Shown here in pieces: positions 46,357-56,493 of a stretch of 64,000 nucleotides of DNA. Numbering within the stretch: position 1 is the first letter of the stretch; each line of letters begins with the position of its first letter. Under the pieces are notes generated by a model. The model saw nothing but the letters and a program-made list of their open reading frames with translations, ran no database searches and was not told the DNA's origin. The position numbers and the translations under genes are program-made. Location of the stretch: positions 159,942 through 223,941 of the forward strand of contig CAMAQR010000002.1 of NCBI GenBank assembly GCA_945860375.1, written 5' to 3'. This DNA comes from Pseudorhodobacter antarcticus (GTDB lineage: Bacteria > Pseudomonadota > Alphaproteobacteria > Rhodobacterales > Rhodobacteraceae).

Positions 46357-47439
46357 ATGGCACATCCGTTGCGGGAACAGGCGAAATATTGGGGCATCGC
46401 TTTGGCGGTGTTCTTTGTGGTTCTGTGGTTGCTGGGGGGGGTCATCTTGCCGTTTCTGGTGGGCGGGGCACTGGCCTATTTCCTTGACCCGGTGGCGGAC
46501 CGGCTGCAGCGCTGGGGGCTTTCGCGGATTGCGGCGACCTCTGTCATCACCCTGATTGCGGTGCTTTTGGTGGTGTTGCTGGTGCTGGCGGTGATCCCGA
46601 CGCTGATCAAGCAGACCACGGCACTGGTCAACGCTGCTCCTGAAATTGCTCATAGATTACAGTTGTTTCTGGTTGAAAAATTCCCTGCTCTGACCGACAG
46701 CACCTCGACCATCCGCCAGACTTTGGCCGAGATTGGTGCGGCCATTCAGGCGCGGGGGGTGACGTTGGTGCAGAGTGTTCTGACATCGGCATTGGGGCTG
46801 TTGTCGGCGGTGCTGTTCATCGTCGTGGTGCCCGTCGTCACCTTTTATCTGTTGATGGACTGGGACCACATGGTCACGCGCATTGACGCCTTGCTGCCAC
46901 GCGATCATGCCCCGGTGATCCGGCGTCTGGGCACAGAGATCAATGCGGTGCTTTCGTCTTTCGTGCGCGGACAGTTGACGGTGTGTGTTCTGCTGGGGTC
47001 GTTTTATTCGGCGGCCCTGATGCTGGCTGGTTTGCAGTTTGGTCTTTTGGTAGGGGCGATTGCCGGCGCGATCACCTTTATTCCCTATGTCGGGTCGCTG
47101 GTGGGTGGGACTTTGGCGATCGGTTTGGCACTGTTCCAGTTTTGGGGCGACTGGCTGTCGATCGGCATCATCGCGGCAATTTTCGCCTTCGGCCAGTTTG
47201 TGGAAGGCAATTTCCTGACGCCGAAACTGTTGGGCAAATCGGTGGGGCTGCACCCGGTCTGGCTTTTGTTCGCGCTGTCGGCCTTTGGGTCGTTGTTCGG
47301 ATTTGTGGGCATGCTGGTGGCGGTGCCGATTGCGGCGGCCTTGGGCGTTTTGGCCCGCTTTGCATTTGCGCAGTATCAGGGCAGTTTGCTGTACACCGGC
47401 GTCGTTGGACGCAACCCGAAAGACGAGGACGTGGCCTGA
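46357..47439 (+). CDS. AI-2E family transporter (PerM/YdgG-like)
   Basis: A 360-aa membrane protein with about eight hydrophobic segments. The family core GAITFIPYVGSLVGGTLAIGLALFQF and FVEGNFLTPKLLGKSVGLHPVWLLFAL are present. I chose the start MAHPLREQAKYWG; the longer frame has no ribosome-binding site. It precedes hdaA by one base, so the two are co-transcribed. Members export autoinducer-2 or act in ion/proton exchange; which applies cannot be told. Confidence 0.9.
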   Translation: MAHPLREQAKYWGIALAVFFVVLWLLGGVILPFLVGGALAYFLDPVADRLQRWGLSRIAATSVITLIAVLLVVLLVLAVIPTLIKQTTALVNAAPEIAHRLQLFLVEKFPALTDSTSTIRQTLAEIGAAIQARGVTLVQSVLTSALGLLSAVLFIVVVPVVTFYLLMDWDHMVTRIDALLPRDHAPVIRRLGTEINAVLSSFVRGQLTVCVLLGSFYSAALMLAGLQFGLLVGAIAGAITFIPYVGSLVGGTLAIGLALFQFWGDWLSIGIIAAIFAFGQFVEGNFLTPKLLGKSVGLHPVWLLFALSAFGSLFGFVGMLVAVPIAAALGVLARFAFAQYQGSLLYTGVVGRNPKDEDVA

Positions 47440-47440
47440 C

Positions 47441-48118
47441 ATGACCGGGCAGTTGGCCTTTGATCTGCCCTTGCGGCAGGCGTTTCAGCGCGCGGATTTC
47501 TTTGCCTCGCCTGCCTCTGCCGCAGGTCTGGCCGCGGTGGACGGCTGGCGCTGCTGGCCCGGTGGCAAGATGCTGCTGGTGGGACCAGCCGGGTCTGGCA
47601 AGACCCATCTGGCGCATGTCTGGGCCGAAGCTGCGGGCGCGGTTTTGATTGCGGCGGCGGATTTGGCGCAGGCCGATCTGCCGGAACTGGCTGCCCATGG
47701 CGCGGTCTGTGTCGAGGACGCTGAGGCCATTGCCGGCCAAACCCCTGCCGAGACAGCACTTTTCCATCTGCACAACATGCTGTTGCCCGCTGGGCGGCTG
47801 CTGATCACCGCCACCACGCCCCCGCGCGATTGGGGGCTGGGCTTGGCCGATTTGCACAGCCGCATGCAGGCGGCGGCGCTGACACGGCTGGAGGCCCCGG
47901 ATGACGCGCTGCTTTCGGCGGTGCTGATCAAGCTGTTTGCCGACCGCCAGATCGCGGTGCCGCCCAATCTGATCGGCTATCTGGTCAGCCGGATGGAGCG
48001 TTCCATCGCCGCCGCGCGTGACATGGTGGCGGCGCTGGATGCGCGGGCGCTGGCGGCGGGGCGTCCGGTGACGCGGGCGCTTGCGGCCGAGGTGCTGGAC
48101 AGCGCGTCTGACCAGTGA
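47441..48118 (+). CDS. hdaA: DnaA regulatory inactivator HdaA
   Basis: A 225-aa AAA+ protein homologous to the DnaA ATPase domain. The N-terminal QLAFDLPLRQAF is a clamp-binding motif of the QL.(F/L)xLP type. The P-loop is VGPAGSGKTHLAH at about 47-59. ARDMVAALDARALAAGRPVTRALA is the C-terminal lid. With the beta clamp it promotes ATP hydrolysis by DnaA to prevent re-initiation. It overlaps nothing but is one base from the AI-2E transporter stop and 45 bp from ppk. Confidence 0.9.
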   Translation: MTGQLAFDLPLRQAFQRADFFASPASAAGLAAVDGWRCWPGGKMLLVGPAGSGKTHLAHVWAEAAGAVLIAAADLAQADLPELAAHGAVCVEDAEAIAGQTPAETALFHLHNMLLPAGRLLITATTPPRDWGLGLADLHSRMQAAALTRLEAPDDALLSAVLIKLFADRQIAVPPNLIGYLVSRMERSIAAARDMVAALDARALAAGRPVTRALAAEVLDSASDQ

Positions 48119-48163
48119 AACAATGTCACTCAACTTTCACATCTCCCCCAGATAAGCCCCATC

Positions 48164-50326
48164 ATGACCCAGTCTGACTTTCTGAAAGCCCCGTTTCCCG
48201 AGCCGGTAGAACTGACCGCCGCCGAGACCACTGGTCCGCGCCGGTTTTTCAATCGTGAGCTGTCGTGGTTGGCCTTCAATTGGCGCGTGCTGGACGAGGC
48301 GTCGAACCCGTTGGTGCCGTTGCTGGAGCGCCTGCGGTTCCTGTCGATTTCGGCCACCAACCTGGATGAGTTTTACACCGTCCGCGTGGCCGGATTGCGG
48401 GCCTTGGTGCGGGCCAACAACGCCTCACCGTCAGAAGATGGCCGCAGCCCGACAGAACAGCTGTCGCTGATCAATGCCGATGCGCGCAAGCTGATGCAGC
48501 GCCAGCAGATCACCTTCAAGAAACTGCGGCGCGAGATGGAGGCGCAAGGGATCATCCTGTGCACCCGCGAAACCTTGAACGGCAATGATCTGAAATTTCT
48601 GGAAGACCACTTTCTGAACAAGGTTTTTCCAGTGCTGTCGCCCTTGGCGATTGACCCGGCACACCCGTTTCCGTTCATTCCCAACACCGGCTTCAGCCTT
48701 GCGCTGGAACTGGAGCGCGAATCCGATCACCGCACGCTGAAGGCGCTTTTGCCGATTCCGCAGCAGATCGCGCGCTTTGTGCCGCTGCCTGCCAAGGATG
48801 GTGAACACCGGTTCTTGCCGCTGGAAGAATTGCTGCTGCTGCATCTGGACATGCTGTTTCCGGGTTACACCGACCGGGGCCATTGCCTGTTCCGCGTGCT
48901 GCGCGATTCCGATCTGGAGGTGGAAGACGAGGCCGAGGATCTGGTGCGCGAGTTTGAAACCGCGCTGAAACGTCGCCGCCGGGGCGAGGTGATCCGCATG
49001 AAGATTTCCGCGGGCGCACCGGCGGAACTGCGGGCTTTGGTGATGGAAGAACTGGGTGTGACCGGCGACGAGGTGGTCGAGGCGCGGGGCCTTCTGGGCG
49101 TGGCAGACCTGAAAGAACTGGTGATTTCGGCGCGCAAGGATTTGCTGTGGCCTGCGTTCACTCCGCGCGTGCCAGAACGGGTGCAAGACCACGAAGGCGA
49201 TATGTTTGCGGCGATCAAGCAGAAGGATATTCTGCTGCATCACCCCTATGAAACCTTCGATCTGGTGATCCGGTTTTTGGAACAGGCGGCGCGCGACCCG
49301 AATGTTCTGGCGATCAAGCAGACTCTTTATCGCACCTCGTGGGACAGCCCGATCGTGTCGGCTTTGTGTGAGGCAGCCGAGGCGGGCAAGTCGGTGACGG
49401 CGCTGGTCGAATTGAAAGCGCGGTTTGACGAGGCCGCCAACATCCGCCAATCGCGCCGTCTGGAACGGTCGGGGGCGCATGTGGTCTACGGGTTCATCCA
49501 CTACAAAACCCACGCCAAAATCAGCACTGTGGTGCGGCGTGAGGGCGAAAATCTGGTGACATACACCCATTACGGCACTGGCAACTATCACCCCATCACC
49601 GCCAAGATTTACACCGACCTGTCGTTCTTCACCTGCGACGCCGCCTTGGGGCGCGACGCGACCAAGGTGTTCAACTACCTTTCGGGCTATGTGCAGCCGC
49701 AGGGGTTGGAGAATTTGGCGATCTCACCGATCAGCCTGAAGCCGCGTCTGATGGAGTTGATTGCCGCCGAGGCCGATCATGCCCGCGCTGGGCGTCCGGC
49801 GGAAATATGGGCCAAAGTCAACAGCTTGATAGAGCCAGATATGATTGACGCGTTTTACGCGGCGTCACAGGCGGGGGTGAAAATCAGCCTTGTGGTGCGC
49901 GGCATTTGCGGTGTCCGTCCGGGAGTGAAGGGGCTTTCGGAAAACATTCGGGTGAAATCCATCGTCGGGCGGTTTCTGGAGCATTCGCGGATTGCCTGCT
50001 TTGGATCGGGTCACGGGTTGCCATCGCAAAAAGCGCGGGTGTTCATATCCTCTGCCGACTGGATGGGTCGCAATCTGTCGCGGCGGGTGGAAACGCTGAT
50101 CGAGATCAACAACGACACCGTCAAAGCGCAGATTGTCGGGCAGATCATGGCCGCCAATCTGGCCGATGAAGAACAAAGCTGGGTTCTGCTCCCCGACGGC
50201 ACCTATCACCGCGACCTTTCGCCTGTGGACGGCCACGCCTTCAACTGTCACCGCTTCTTTATGGAGAATCCGTCGCTGTCGGGGCGGGGCACCGCCGGGG
50301 CGAAGGACGTGCCAAAACTTGCTTGA
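48164..50326 (+). CDS. ppk: Polyphosphate kinase 1
   Basis: A 720-aa enzyme that polymerises the gamma phosphate of ATP into polyphosphate. The N-terminal domain has [20 protein letters not shown] and [18 protein letters not shown]. The catalytic HKD-like region is [13 protein letters not shown] with His450, then [24 protein letters not shown] second HKD-like segment lies at [30 protein letters not shown]. It is followed 16 bp later by the exopolyphosphatase gene, so synthesis and breakdown are encoded together. Confidence 0.95.
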   Translation: MTQSDFLKAPFPEPVELTAAETTGPRRFFNRELSWLAFNWRVLDEASNPLVPLLERLRFLSISATNLDEFYTVRVAGLRALVRANNASPSEDGRSPTEQLSLINADARKLMQRQQITFKKLRREMEAQGIILCTRETLNGNDLKFLEDHFLNKVFPVLSPLAIDPAHPFPFIPNTGFSLALELERESDHRTLKALLPIPQQIARFVPLPAKDGEHRFLPLEELLLLHLDMLFPGYTDRGHCLFRVLRDSDLEVEDEAEDLVREFETALKRRRRGEVIRMKISAGAPAELRALVMEELGVTGDEVVEARGLLGVADLKELVISARKDLLWPAFTPRVPERVQDHEGDMFAAIKQKDILLHHPYETFDLVIRFLEQAARDPNVLAIKQTLYRTSWDSPIVSALCEAAEAGKSVTALVELKARFDEAANIRQSRRLERSGAHVVYGFIHYKTHAKISTVVRREGENLVTYTHYGTGNYHPITAKIYTDLSFFTCDAALGRDATKVFNYLSGYVQPQGLENLAISPISLKPRLMELIAAEADHARAGRPAEIWAKVNSLIEPDMIDAFYAASQAGVKISLVVRGICGVRPGVKGLSENIRVKSIVGRFLEHSRIACFGSGHGLPSQKARVFISSADWMGRNLSRRVETLIEINNDTVKAQIVGQIMAANLADEEQSWVLLPDGTYHRDLSPVDGHAFNCHRFFMENPSLSGRGTAGAKDVPKLA

Positions 50327-50342
50327 CCTGACGGGAAACACC

Positions 50343-51881
50343 ATGTCCGACGCTGACATCGAAGAAGACCATGGCCCTTTCGGCCGCCCGTTGTTTGACG
50401 ATCCGTCAGCGCGGGCGCTGTCCCGGGTGGGGGTGGTCGATGTGGGGTCGAATTCTGTTCGTATGGTGGTGTTTGATGGCGCGGCGCGCAGCCCGGCTTA
50501 TTTCTACAACGAAAAGATCATGTGCGGGCTTGGCAAGGGGCTGGCCGAAACCGGGATGCTGAACCCATCGGGTCGGGTGCGCGCGCTGGCGGCGCTGAAG
50601 CGGTTTTCTTTGCTGGCCAAGGGCATGGGCATTGAAACCATGTCGATTGTCGCCACCGCTGCCACGCGCGACGCCAAGGATGGCCCCGCGTTTCAGGCCG
50701 AGGTTCTGGAGCAGACGGGATTGAAGCTGCACGTCATCGACGGCGGCGAAGAGGCGCGGCTTTCGGCCCAGGGCGTGCTGTTGGGCTGGCCAGAGGCGAA
50801 GGGGATTGTCTGCGATATTGGCGGCAACTCGATGGAGATGGCGCGCATAGGGGGCGGCAAGGTCGGCAAACGGGTGTCCACACAACTGGGTCCGTTCCGG
50901 TTGCAGCAGGTGGAAGGGGGCGCGCCAAAGCGCATCGCCCATATTGCCCGCATCCTGAAGGAGTGCCAGTCCGAGTTGAAATCGGAAGGTGAGCGGATCT
51001 ATCTGGTTGGCGGCAGTTGGCGGGTGATCGGGCGCCTAGATATGGAGCGGCGGAATTACCCGCTGACCGTGCTGCACGAATACCGGATGACCACCAAGAA
51101 CCTGCTCGATACGCTCGATTGGCTGGCGACGGCGGATCTGGCGGTTTTGCGCGGGCGCACCGGGACCTCGCCCGAACGCATGGAACTGGTGCCTTTGGCC
51201 TGCGAAGTGCTGCGCGAGATTGTGCGCGTTTTCAAACCCTCCGAGATCGACGTGTCAGCCTATGGTATCCGTGAAGGGTTGCTTTATGAGCAGATGCCCG
51301 AACGCCTGCGCGCCCGCGATCCGCTGATTGAAGCGGCACGGATGGCGGAAAAAACCTCGTCCCGCATCCCCGGCTTTGGCAAAAAGCTGTATGAGTTTCT
51401 GGAACCGCTGTTCCCGAGTGCAACCGAAGAACGCGTGCGCTTGATAAAGGCGGCCTGCCTGTTGCATGACACCACTTGGCGCGCGCACCCCGATTTTCGC
51501 GCCGAGGCCTGTTTTGACAGTGCCACCCGTGCCAATCTTGGGGGCTTGGATCATCCGGGGCGGGTGTTTCTGGGGCTGGCGTTGCTGCACCGCTACAAAA
51601 ATTCACGCGCGGGGTCGCGGCTGGAGCCGATGTTCCGCCTGCTGACCGAGGATGAGATCCAAGAGGCTGAAATTCTTGGTAAAGCCATGCGGTTTGGCGC
51701 GATGTTTGCGGTGGGCGATCCGGCGCGGGCTGGGCGATTGGTGTGGACGCCGAAGAAAAAGCTGCTCGAACTGGTGCTGACGGAAGAGGGCCGTGGCCTG
51801 TTGGGCGAGGTATCTTCGGCCCGTTTTGCCGCCTTGGCACAGTCAATGAAGGCCACCACCAAGATCAGCGATGCTGTCTGA
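50343..51881 (+). CDS. ppx: Exopolyphosphatase (Ppx/GppA family)
   Basis: A 512-aa phosphohydrolase that trims polyphosphate from the ends and may also act on pppGpp. ASKHA-fold motifs are VGVVDVGSNSVRMVVFDG near the N-terminus and KGIVCDIGGNSMEMARIGGGKVG in the middle. A C-terminal HD-like helical region runs from about 320. I chose the start at 50343 after a GGGAAA ribosome-binding region; the longer frame would overlap ppk. The stop overlaps the VOC start (TGATG). Confidence 0.93.
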   Translation: MSDADIEEDHGPFGRPLFDDPSARALSRVGVVDVGSNSVRMVVFDGAARSPAYFYNEKIMCGLGKGLAETGMLNPSGRVRALAALKRFSLLAKGMGIETMSIVATAATRDAKDGPAFQAEVLEQTGLKLHVIDGGEEARLSAQGVLLGWPEAKGIVCDIGGNSMEMARIGGGKVGKRVSTQLGPFRLQQVEGGAPKRIAHIARILKECQSELKSEGERIYLVGGSWRVIGRLDMERRNYPLTVLHEYRMTTKNLLDTLDWLATADLAVLRGRTGTSPERMELVPLACEVLREIVRVFKPSEIDVSAYGIREGLLYEQMPERLRARDPLIEAARMAEKTSSRIPGFGKKLYEFLEPLFPSATEERVRLIKAACLLHDTTWRAHPDFRAEACFDSATRANLGGLDHPGRVFLGLALLHRYKNSRAGSRLEPMFRLLTEDEIQEAEILGKAMRFGAMFAVGDPARAGRLVWTPKKKLLELVLTEEGRGLLGEVSSARFAALAQSMKATTKISDAV

Positions 51882-52492
51882 TGCTGGTCTTTGACCATCT
51901 TGCGGTGGCAGCGGCAACTTTGGCCGAAGGGGTTGCTTTGGTCGAAGACGCGCTGGGGGTCAGTTTGTCAGGTGGCGGCGCGCATCCGCATATGGCCACT
52001 CACAACCGGCTGCTGGGCTTGGGTGATCTGTATCTTGAGGTGATCGCGATTGATCCTGCAGCCCCGCGCCCCGTTTGGCCGCGCTGGTTTGATTTGGATG
52101 ATTTCGCAGGGCGGCCAAGGCTGACCAACTGGGTGGCGCGCTGTGATGATCTGTCGGCAGAGGTCGCGCGCAGCCCGGCAGGGGTGGGGAGTCCGGTGGC
52201 CTTGCGACGCGGCGATTACGCTTGGGAAATGGCGGTGCCCGCTGACGGCAAGTTGCCTTTTGACGGCGGATTTCCAGCGCTTATTCAATGGCATGGCAGC
52301 TTGCATCCGGCGCGGGCCTTGCCCGACATGGGAGTGCGGCTGCGCCAGTTGGACATCGCGCATCCCGATGCATTCGGTCTGCGCATGGCGCTGGCGGACC
52401 GGCTGACAGACCCACGGGTGGTGATCACCGAAGGCGCGTTTGCCATGCAGGCCAGCTTTGACACCCCGCATGGGCTGCGGATACTGGCATGA
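51881..52492 (+). CDS. VOC family protein (Glyoxalase_3-like)
   Basis: A 203-aa protein with two beta-alpha-beta-beta-beta modules. The N-terminal LVFDHLAVAAATLAEGVALVEDALG and HPHMATHNRLLGLGDLYLEVIAID are typical of the glyoxalase_3 group. HPHMATHNRL likely provides one metal ligand. It overlaps ppx at the start and the GNAT gene at the end, within a dense operon. The reaction is unknown. Confidence 0.84.
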   Translation: MLVFDHLAVAAATLAEGVALVEDALGVSLSGGGAHPHMATHNRLLGLGDLYLEVIAIDPAAPRPVWPRWFDLDDFAGRPRLTNWVARCDDLSAEVARSPAGVGSPVALRRGDYAWEMAVPADGKLPFDGGFPALIQWHGSLHPARALPDMGVRLRQLDIAHPDAFGLRMALADRLTDPRVVITEGAFAMQASFDTPHGLRILA

Positions 52493-52974
52493 TCCGTGCC
52501 GCCACGCCCGACGACATTCCGGCGATTGCCGCCATCATCAACCATGTCATCCGCGATACCACTATCACCTTCAACTCGATCGAAAAGTCCGAAGCCGAGG
52601 TGTTGGCGATGCTGCACGACCGCCGCGCTTTGGGGTTTGAGATGTTTGTGGCGGATGAAGATGGCGTCGTGGGTTACGCCACCTATGCGCAGTTTCGTGC
52701 GGGTGTGGGCTATGCCAAAACGATGGAACATTCGGTGGCTTTGGCCGACGCGGGGCAGGGCCGTGGGCTTGGCCGGGCCTTGATGCAGGCAGTGGAAGAC
52801 CACGCCCGCGCGCGCGGCGCGCATATCATGGTGGGCGCGGTCACCGGTGACAATCTGAAAAGCGTCTTGTTTCACAAGGCCTTGGGCTATGATCTTGTGG
52901 GAACGATGCCAGATGCCGGTTTCAAATTCGGCAGTTACTGCGACCTTTTGCTGATGCAGAAAATCCTGTCCTGA
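52489..52974 (+). CDS. GNAT family N-acetyltransferase (phosphinothricin acetyltransferase-like)
   Basis: A 161-aa acetyl-CoA-dependent transferase. The N-terminal IRAATPDDIPAIAAIINHVIRDTTITFN is typical of the PAT/pat-like GNAT group. EHSVALADAGQGRGLGRALMQAVEDHARARGAHIMVGAVTGDN holds the acetyl-CoA binding QGRGLGRAL motif, and HKALGYDLVGTMPDAGFKFG ends the fold. ATGA overlap with the VOC gene. Substrates could include glutamine synthetase inhibitors, methionine sulfoximine or an amino acid. Confidence 0.88.
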   Translation: MIRAATPDDIPAIAAIINHVIRDTTITFNSIEKSEAEVLAMLHDRRALGFEMFVADEDGVVGYATYAQFRAGVGYAKTMEHSVALADAGQGRGLGRALMQAVEDHARARGAHIMVGAVTGDNLKSVLFHKALGYDLVGTMPDAGFKFGSYCDLLLMQKILS

Positions 52975-53005
52975 CACTGTCGCAGCCGCAGGCTATGTTG
53001 TGCCC

Positions 53006-53719
53006 ATGTCGCTTTGGTCCCGCATCTCTGACGCATTGGCAGCACTGACCTCTGGTCAGGGGCTGGCGGCTGTGTTTGACGCGCTGGGCCGCGCCGAAAC
53101 AACGGAACGATCCGTTGGCTTTACCATCGCCGTGATTGCGCTGGGGGCCAAAATGGCCAAGGCAGACGGCGAAGTGACGCGAGACGAGGTGCAGGTGTTT
53201 CGCAGCATTTTCCAGATCCCGGATGAGGAACTGGCCAATGCCGCAAGGGTGTTCAATCTGGCCCGGCAGGACGTGGCGGGATATGACGCCTACGCCCGCA
53301 AGATCGCGGCTTTGTTCAACAAAACCGGACAAGCACTATGTGCAGATGACCGCAATGTGCTGATTGACCTGCTGGAAGGGTTGTTCCAGATCGCCATGGC
53401 AGACGGGGCCTACCACTCACAGGAAGACGCCTTCCTGCGCGATGTGGCGACGATTTTCGGGCTGGACGACCGCTGTTATCGGGTGCTTCGGGGTCGTTTT
53501 GTCGATGGTGCGCCGCGCGATCCTTATGAGGTTCTGGGCATTCCCGTCGGGGCCACGGTGGCACAGGCGCGGGCGGCGTGGCGGGCTGCGGTGAAAGACA
53601 GCCACCCCGACGTGATGATCGCGCGCGGTGTTCCTGCCGAGGCGGTGCAATTGGCCACCCGCCGCCTGATTGCCATCAATGCGGCGTGGGATGAGATCCA
53701 AACCAAGGTTGCCGCGTGA
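53006..53719 (+). CDS. TerB/DnaJ domain protein (DjlA-like)
   Basis: A 237-aa protein. The TerB-like helical domain spans about 40-150 (IAVIALGAKMAKADGEVTRDEV, FQIAMADGAYHSQEDAFLRDVATIFGL, two acidic metal-binding repeats). The C-terminal J domain (PYEVLGIPVGATVAQARAAWRAAVKDSHPDVM) carries HPD, the DnaK-stimulating motif. DjlA of enterobacteria has an N-terminal membrane anchor; none is seen here, so it is probably cytosolic. ATG at 53006 is preferred to GTG at 53000. Its stop overlaps the next start. Confidence 0.88.
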   Translation: MSLWSRISDALAALTSGQGLAAVFDALGRAETTERSVGFTIAVIALGAKMAKADGEVTRDEVQVFRSIFQIPDEELANAARVFNLARQDVAGYDAYARKIAALFNKTGQALCADDRNVLIDLLEGLFQIAMADGAYHSQEDAFLRDVATIFGLDDRCYRVLRGRFVDGAPRDPYEVLGIPVGATVAQARAAWRAAVKDSHPDVMIARGVPAEAVQLATRRLIAINAAWDEIQTKVAA

Positions 53720-54756
53720 TGGGCAAGCTGCGGCTTGCCACCTACAATGTCGAATGGTTCAACGCCCTTTTTGATGACCGTGGCCGCATGCTGGCCGATG
53801 CCGAATGGTCGGCACGGTATAAAATCAGCCGGGCTGAACAACTGGGCGCGTTGGGCATCGTCTTCACCGCTCTGGACGCGGACGGGGTGATGATTGTTGA
53901 AGGGCCGGACCAGAACAGCCGCCGGTCTACCGTGAAGGCGCTTGAGACTTTCGCGCGCTATTTCGGGTTGCGGGCGCGCAAGGCGATCCATGGGTTCACC
54001 TCGGACACCGAGCAGGAAATCGGGTTTCTCTATGATCCCGACCGCATCACGCCGCTGCATGACCCCAAGGGCGACCCGGCCCCCAGCCACGGCGCGCCCG
54101 GTGCGCCGCGGTTTGACAGCCAGTTGCGATTGGATCTGGACGGCGACGGGGCCAGCGAACTGGTGCGGTTTTCCAAGCCGCCGCTGGAGTTGGCGGTGCT
54201 GGCGGATGGGCGCGCGCTGCGGGTGATCGGGGTGCATGCGAAGTCGAAGGCCCCGCATGGCGCCGGGTCTGAGGCCGAATACACCCGGATTTCCATCGAA
54301 AACCGCCGCAAGCAACTGGCCGAATGTCTGTGGTTGCGCCAGCGGGTCGAAGGGCATCTGAGGGCGGGTGACAGCCTGATCGTGCTGGGCGATTTCAATG
54401 ATGGCCCCGGTTTGGATGCATATGAAAAGCTGTTCGGCCATTCCGGCGTTGAAATCGTGCTGGGCCTGAACGCCCCGCCCTTGCAGCGCCTGACCGATCC
54501 GCATGCCGAGATGGTGTTGACGCAACGGGTGGGCCTGTCGCCCACCACGGCGCGCTTTTGGTTGCAACCAAAACAGCGGTTCTTTGAGGCCCTTTTGGAT
54601 TTCATCATGATCTCGCCCGATCTGGCGGCGACCAATCCCGATTGGCGCATCTGGCACCCGCTGAATGATCCGGGCGTGGCCAAGGTGCCCGAGTTGCGCG
54701 ATGCGCTGCTTTCCGCCTCCGACCATTTTCCGGTGACGATCGACCTGATATTGTGA
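53719..54756 (+). CDS. Endonuclease/exonuclease/phosphatase family protein
   Basis: A 345-aa EEP-fold hydrolase with LATYNVEWFNALFDD (metal-binding Asn and Glu), VMIVEGPDQNSRRSTVKALE, HAKSKAP, LIVLGDFNDGPGLDAYEKLFG and DHFPVTIDLIL (catalytic His near the C-terminus). All canonical positions appear intact, so it should be active on nucleic acid or a phosphorylated small molecule. The overlap with the DnaJ-domain gene (TGATG) implies co-expression. No signal peptide is present, so it is cytosolic. Confidence 0.87.
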   Translation: MGKLRLATYNVEWFNALFDDRGRMLADAEWSARYKISRAEQLGALGIVFTALDADGVMIVEGPDQNSRRSTVKALETFARYFGLRARKAIHGFTSDTEQEIGFLYDPDRITPLHDPKGDPAPSHGAPGAPRFDSQLRLDLDGDGASELVRFSKPPLELAVLADGRALRVIGVHAKSKAPHGAGSEAEYTRISIENRRKQLAECLWLRQRVEGHLRAGDSLIVLGDFNDGPGLDAYEKLFGHSGVEIVLGLNAPPLQRLTDPHAEMVLTQRVGLSPTTARFWLQPKQRFFEALLDFIMISPDLAATNPDWRIWHPLNDPGVAKVPELRDALLSASDHFPVTIDLIL

Positions 54757-54792
54757 TTTGAAACTGTCGCCGGTCGCGCCCATATTGGCCGT

Positions 54793-55134
54793 ATGAAACA
54801 TGTGGTTATCGCCCTTTTTCTGCTGACCACGCCCGCGCTGGCCCAAACGCCCGCGCCGCAGCCGGATGATTTCGATCAGGGGCTAAGCCTGATGGAACGC
54901 GGCGCACAGATGCTGCTGGACCACATGATGACCAAGGTGGAACCGTCGCTGAAGGACATGACCGACGCGTTCAAGCAGGCGCAGCCGCGGATCATGGAAC
55001 TGCTGGCGATGATCGACGACATCAAGAATTTCCATGCTCCCGAACTGCTGCCCAATGGTGACATTCTGATCCGCCGCAAGACCCCGGCCGAGCTGTTGTC
55101 CGCTGATCCACCGGGTGCCCAAACGGAACTCTAG
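54793..55134 (+). CDS. Small exported protein of unknown function
   Basis: A 113-aa protein with a signal peptide MKHVVIALFLLTTPALAQ (cleavage after Ala17/Gln18). The mature part is mostly helical: DDFDQGLSLMERGAQMLLDHMMTKVEPSLKDM, LLAMIDDIKNFHAPELLPNGDILIRRK. I recall similar short proteins in Rhodobacteraceae that are sometimes mislabelled AAA+ ATPases; no ATPase motif is visible. It lies 36 bp after the EEP gene and may be cotranscribed. Confidence 0.75.
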   Translation: MKHVVIALFLLTTPALAQTPAPQPDDFDQGLSLMERGAQMLLDHMMTKVEPSLKDMTDAFKQAQPRIMELLAMIDDIKNFHAPELLPNGDILIRRKTPAELLSADPPGAQTEL

Positions 55135-55209
55135 GCGCTGACACACAACCGTTCCTTGACCCTGCGGCCCTAACGTTGCACGTTGTGCGCAAAACGAAAG
55201 AGCAGCACC

Positions 55210-56493
55210 TTGGCAACGACCAGACCCTTTTCCAGCTTTGAATTCATGATCGCATGGCGCTATTTGCGTGCCAAACGGGCCGAAGGTGGCGTGTCAGTGA
55301 TGACATGGATCAGCCTGATCGGCATCACTCTGGCGGTTTTCGCGCTGATCGCCACGCTGGCGGTGCGCTCTGGTTTTCGGGCCGAATTTGTCGATACCAT
55401 TCTGGGCGCAAACGCCCATGTGACTGTCTATTCGGCGGGGCGGCTGGGCGACGATGGCCAGATGGTGAAGGGTTTTCAGGACTATGACGCGCTGGCTGCC
55501 CGCTTTGCCGCCATTCCGGGCGTGACCAGCGCAGCCCCCCTGATCAAGGGTCAGGTGATGGTGACGGCAGGCGAGGGCGCCAATGGGGCCGAGGTGTTCG
55601 GCATCCGGCTCACGGATCTGAAAGCCATCCCGCGCGTCGGTACGGGCGCCGATGCCTACGGCGATATTGAACACTTCGACGACGGCATCGCGATTGGCTC
55701 GGGCATTGCCCGCGAGTTGGGGGTGACGGTCGGCGACAAGCTGCGGTTGATCGCGCCTTCGGGGGTGAAAACCGCCTTCGGGTCCAGCCCGCGCGTGAAT
55801 GCCTATACGGTGGTTTATGTTTTCACAGCTGGCCGCTGGGACATCGACAAGACCCGGATTTATATGCCGTTTTCCGAGGCACAAAGTTTTTTCAACCGCG
55901 AAACCTTCGCGGATGAAGTCGAGTTGATGGTGCAAAATCCTGAAATGGTCGATGGCTACACCCCCGCCCTGATGCAGGCGGGCGGTCCAGATGCGCTGTT
56001 GTGGACGTGGCGGGACTCTGCGGGGTCTTTCCTGCGCGCGCTGGATATCGAGGACAATGTGATGTTTATCATCCTGTCGATTCTGGTGCTGATTGCCGCG
56101 ATGAACATCATCTCGGGGCTGATCATGCTGGTGAAAAACAAGGGTCGTGACATTGGCATTTTGCGCACGATGGGCCTGACCGAGGGATCAATTCTGCGGA
56201 TATTCTTCATCTGCGGCGCGTTTACCGGGGTTGTGGGAACGCTGTTGGGCGTGACCCTTGGCTGTCTGTTCGCCATCTACATCGACAGCATCGTGGCCTT
56301 TGTGAACATGGTCACGGGCGGTGATGTCTGGGACCCGTCGATCCGTGGCATTTACGCGCTGCCCGCCAAGCTGCAATTTGGCGATGTGATGTCGGCGGTG
56401 GCACTGTCCTTGGGCCTGTCGTTCATCGTCACCATCTTCCCGGCCCGCCGCGCCGCCCGCATGAACCCCGTGGAGGCGCTGCGCTATGAATGA
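55210..56493 (+). CDS. lolC: Lipoprotein-releasing ABC permease LolC/LolE
   Basis: A 427-aa inner-membrane permease with one N-terminal and three C-terminal membrane helices around a large periplasmic domain. The N-terminal [30 protein letters not shown] is the family signature, and [36 protein letters not shown] sequence ([21 protein letters not shown]) lies in the C-terminal part. The start is TTG at 55210 ([13 protein letters not shown]) after AAAGAG. With LolD it extracts lipoproteins from the inner membrane for transfer to the outer membrane. Many alphaproteobacteria use a single LolC/E-type subunit. Confidence 0.9.
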   Translation: MATTRPFSSFEFMIAWRYLRAKRAEGGVSVMTWISLIGITLAVFALIATLAVRSGFRAEFVDTILGANAHVTVYSAGRLGDDGQMVKGFQDYDALAARFAAIPGVTSAAPLIKGQVMVTAGEGANGAEVFGIRLTDLKAIPRVGTGADAYGDIEHFDDGIAIGSGIARELGVTVGDKLRLIAPSGVKTAFGSSPRVNAYTVVYVFTAGRWDIDKTRIYMPFSEAQSFFNRETFADEVELMVQNPEMVDGYTPALMQAGGPDALLWTWRDSAGSFLRALDIEDNVMFIILSILVLIAAMNIISGLIMLVKNKGRDIGILRTMGLTEGSILRIFFICGAFTGVVGTLLGVTLGCLFAIYIDSIVAFVNMVTGGDVWDPSIRGIYALPAKLQFGDVMSAVALSLGLSFIVTIFPARRAARMNPVEALRYE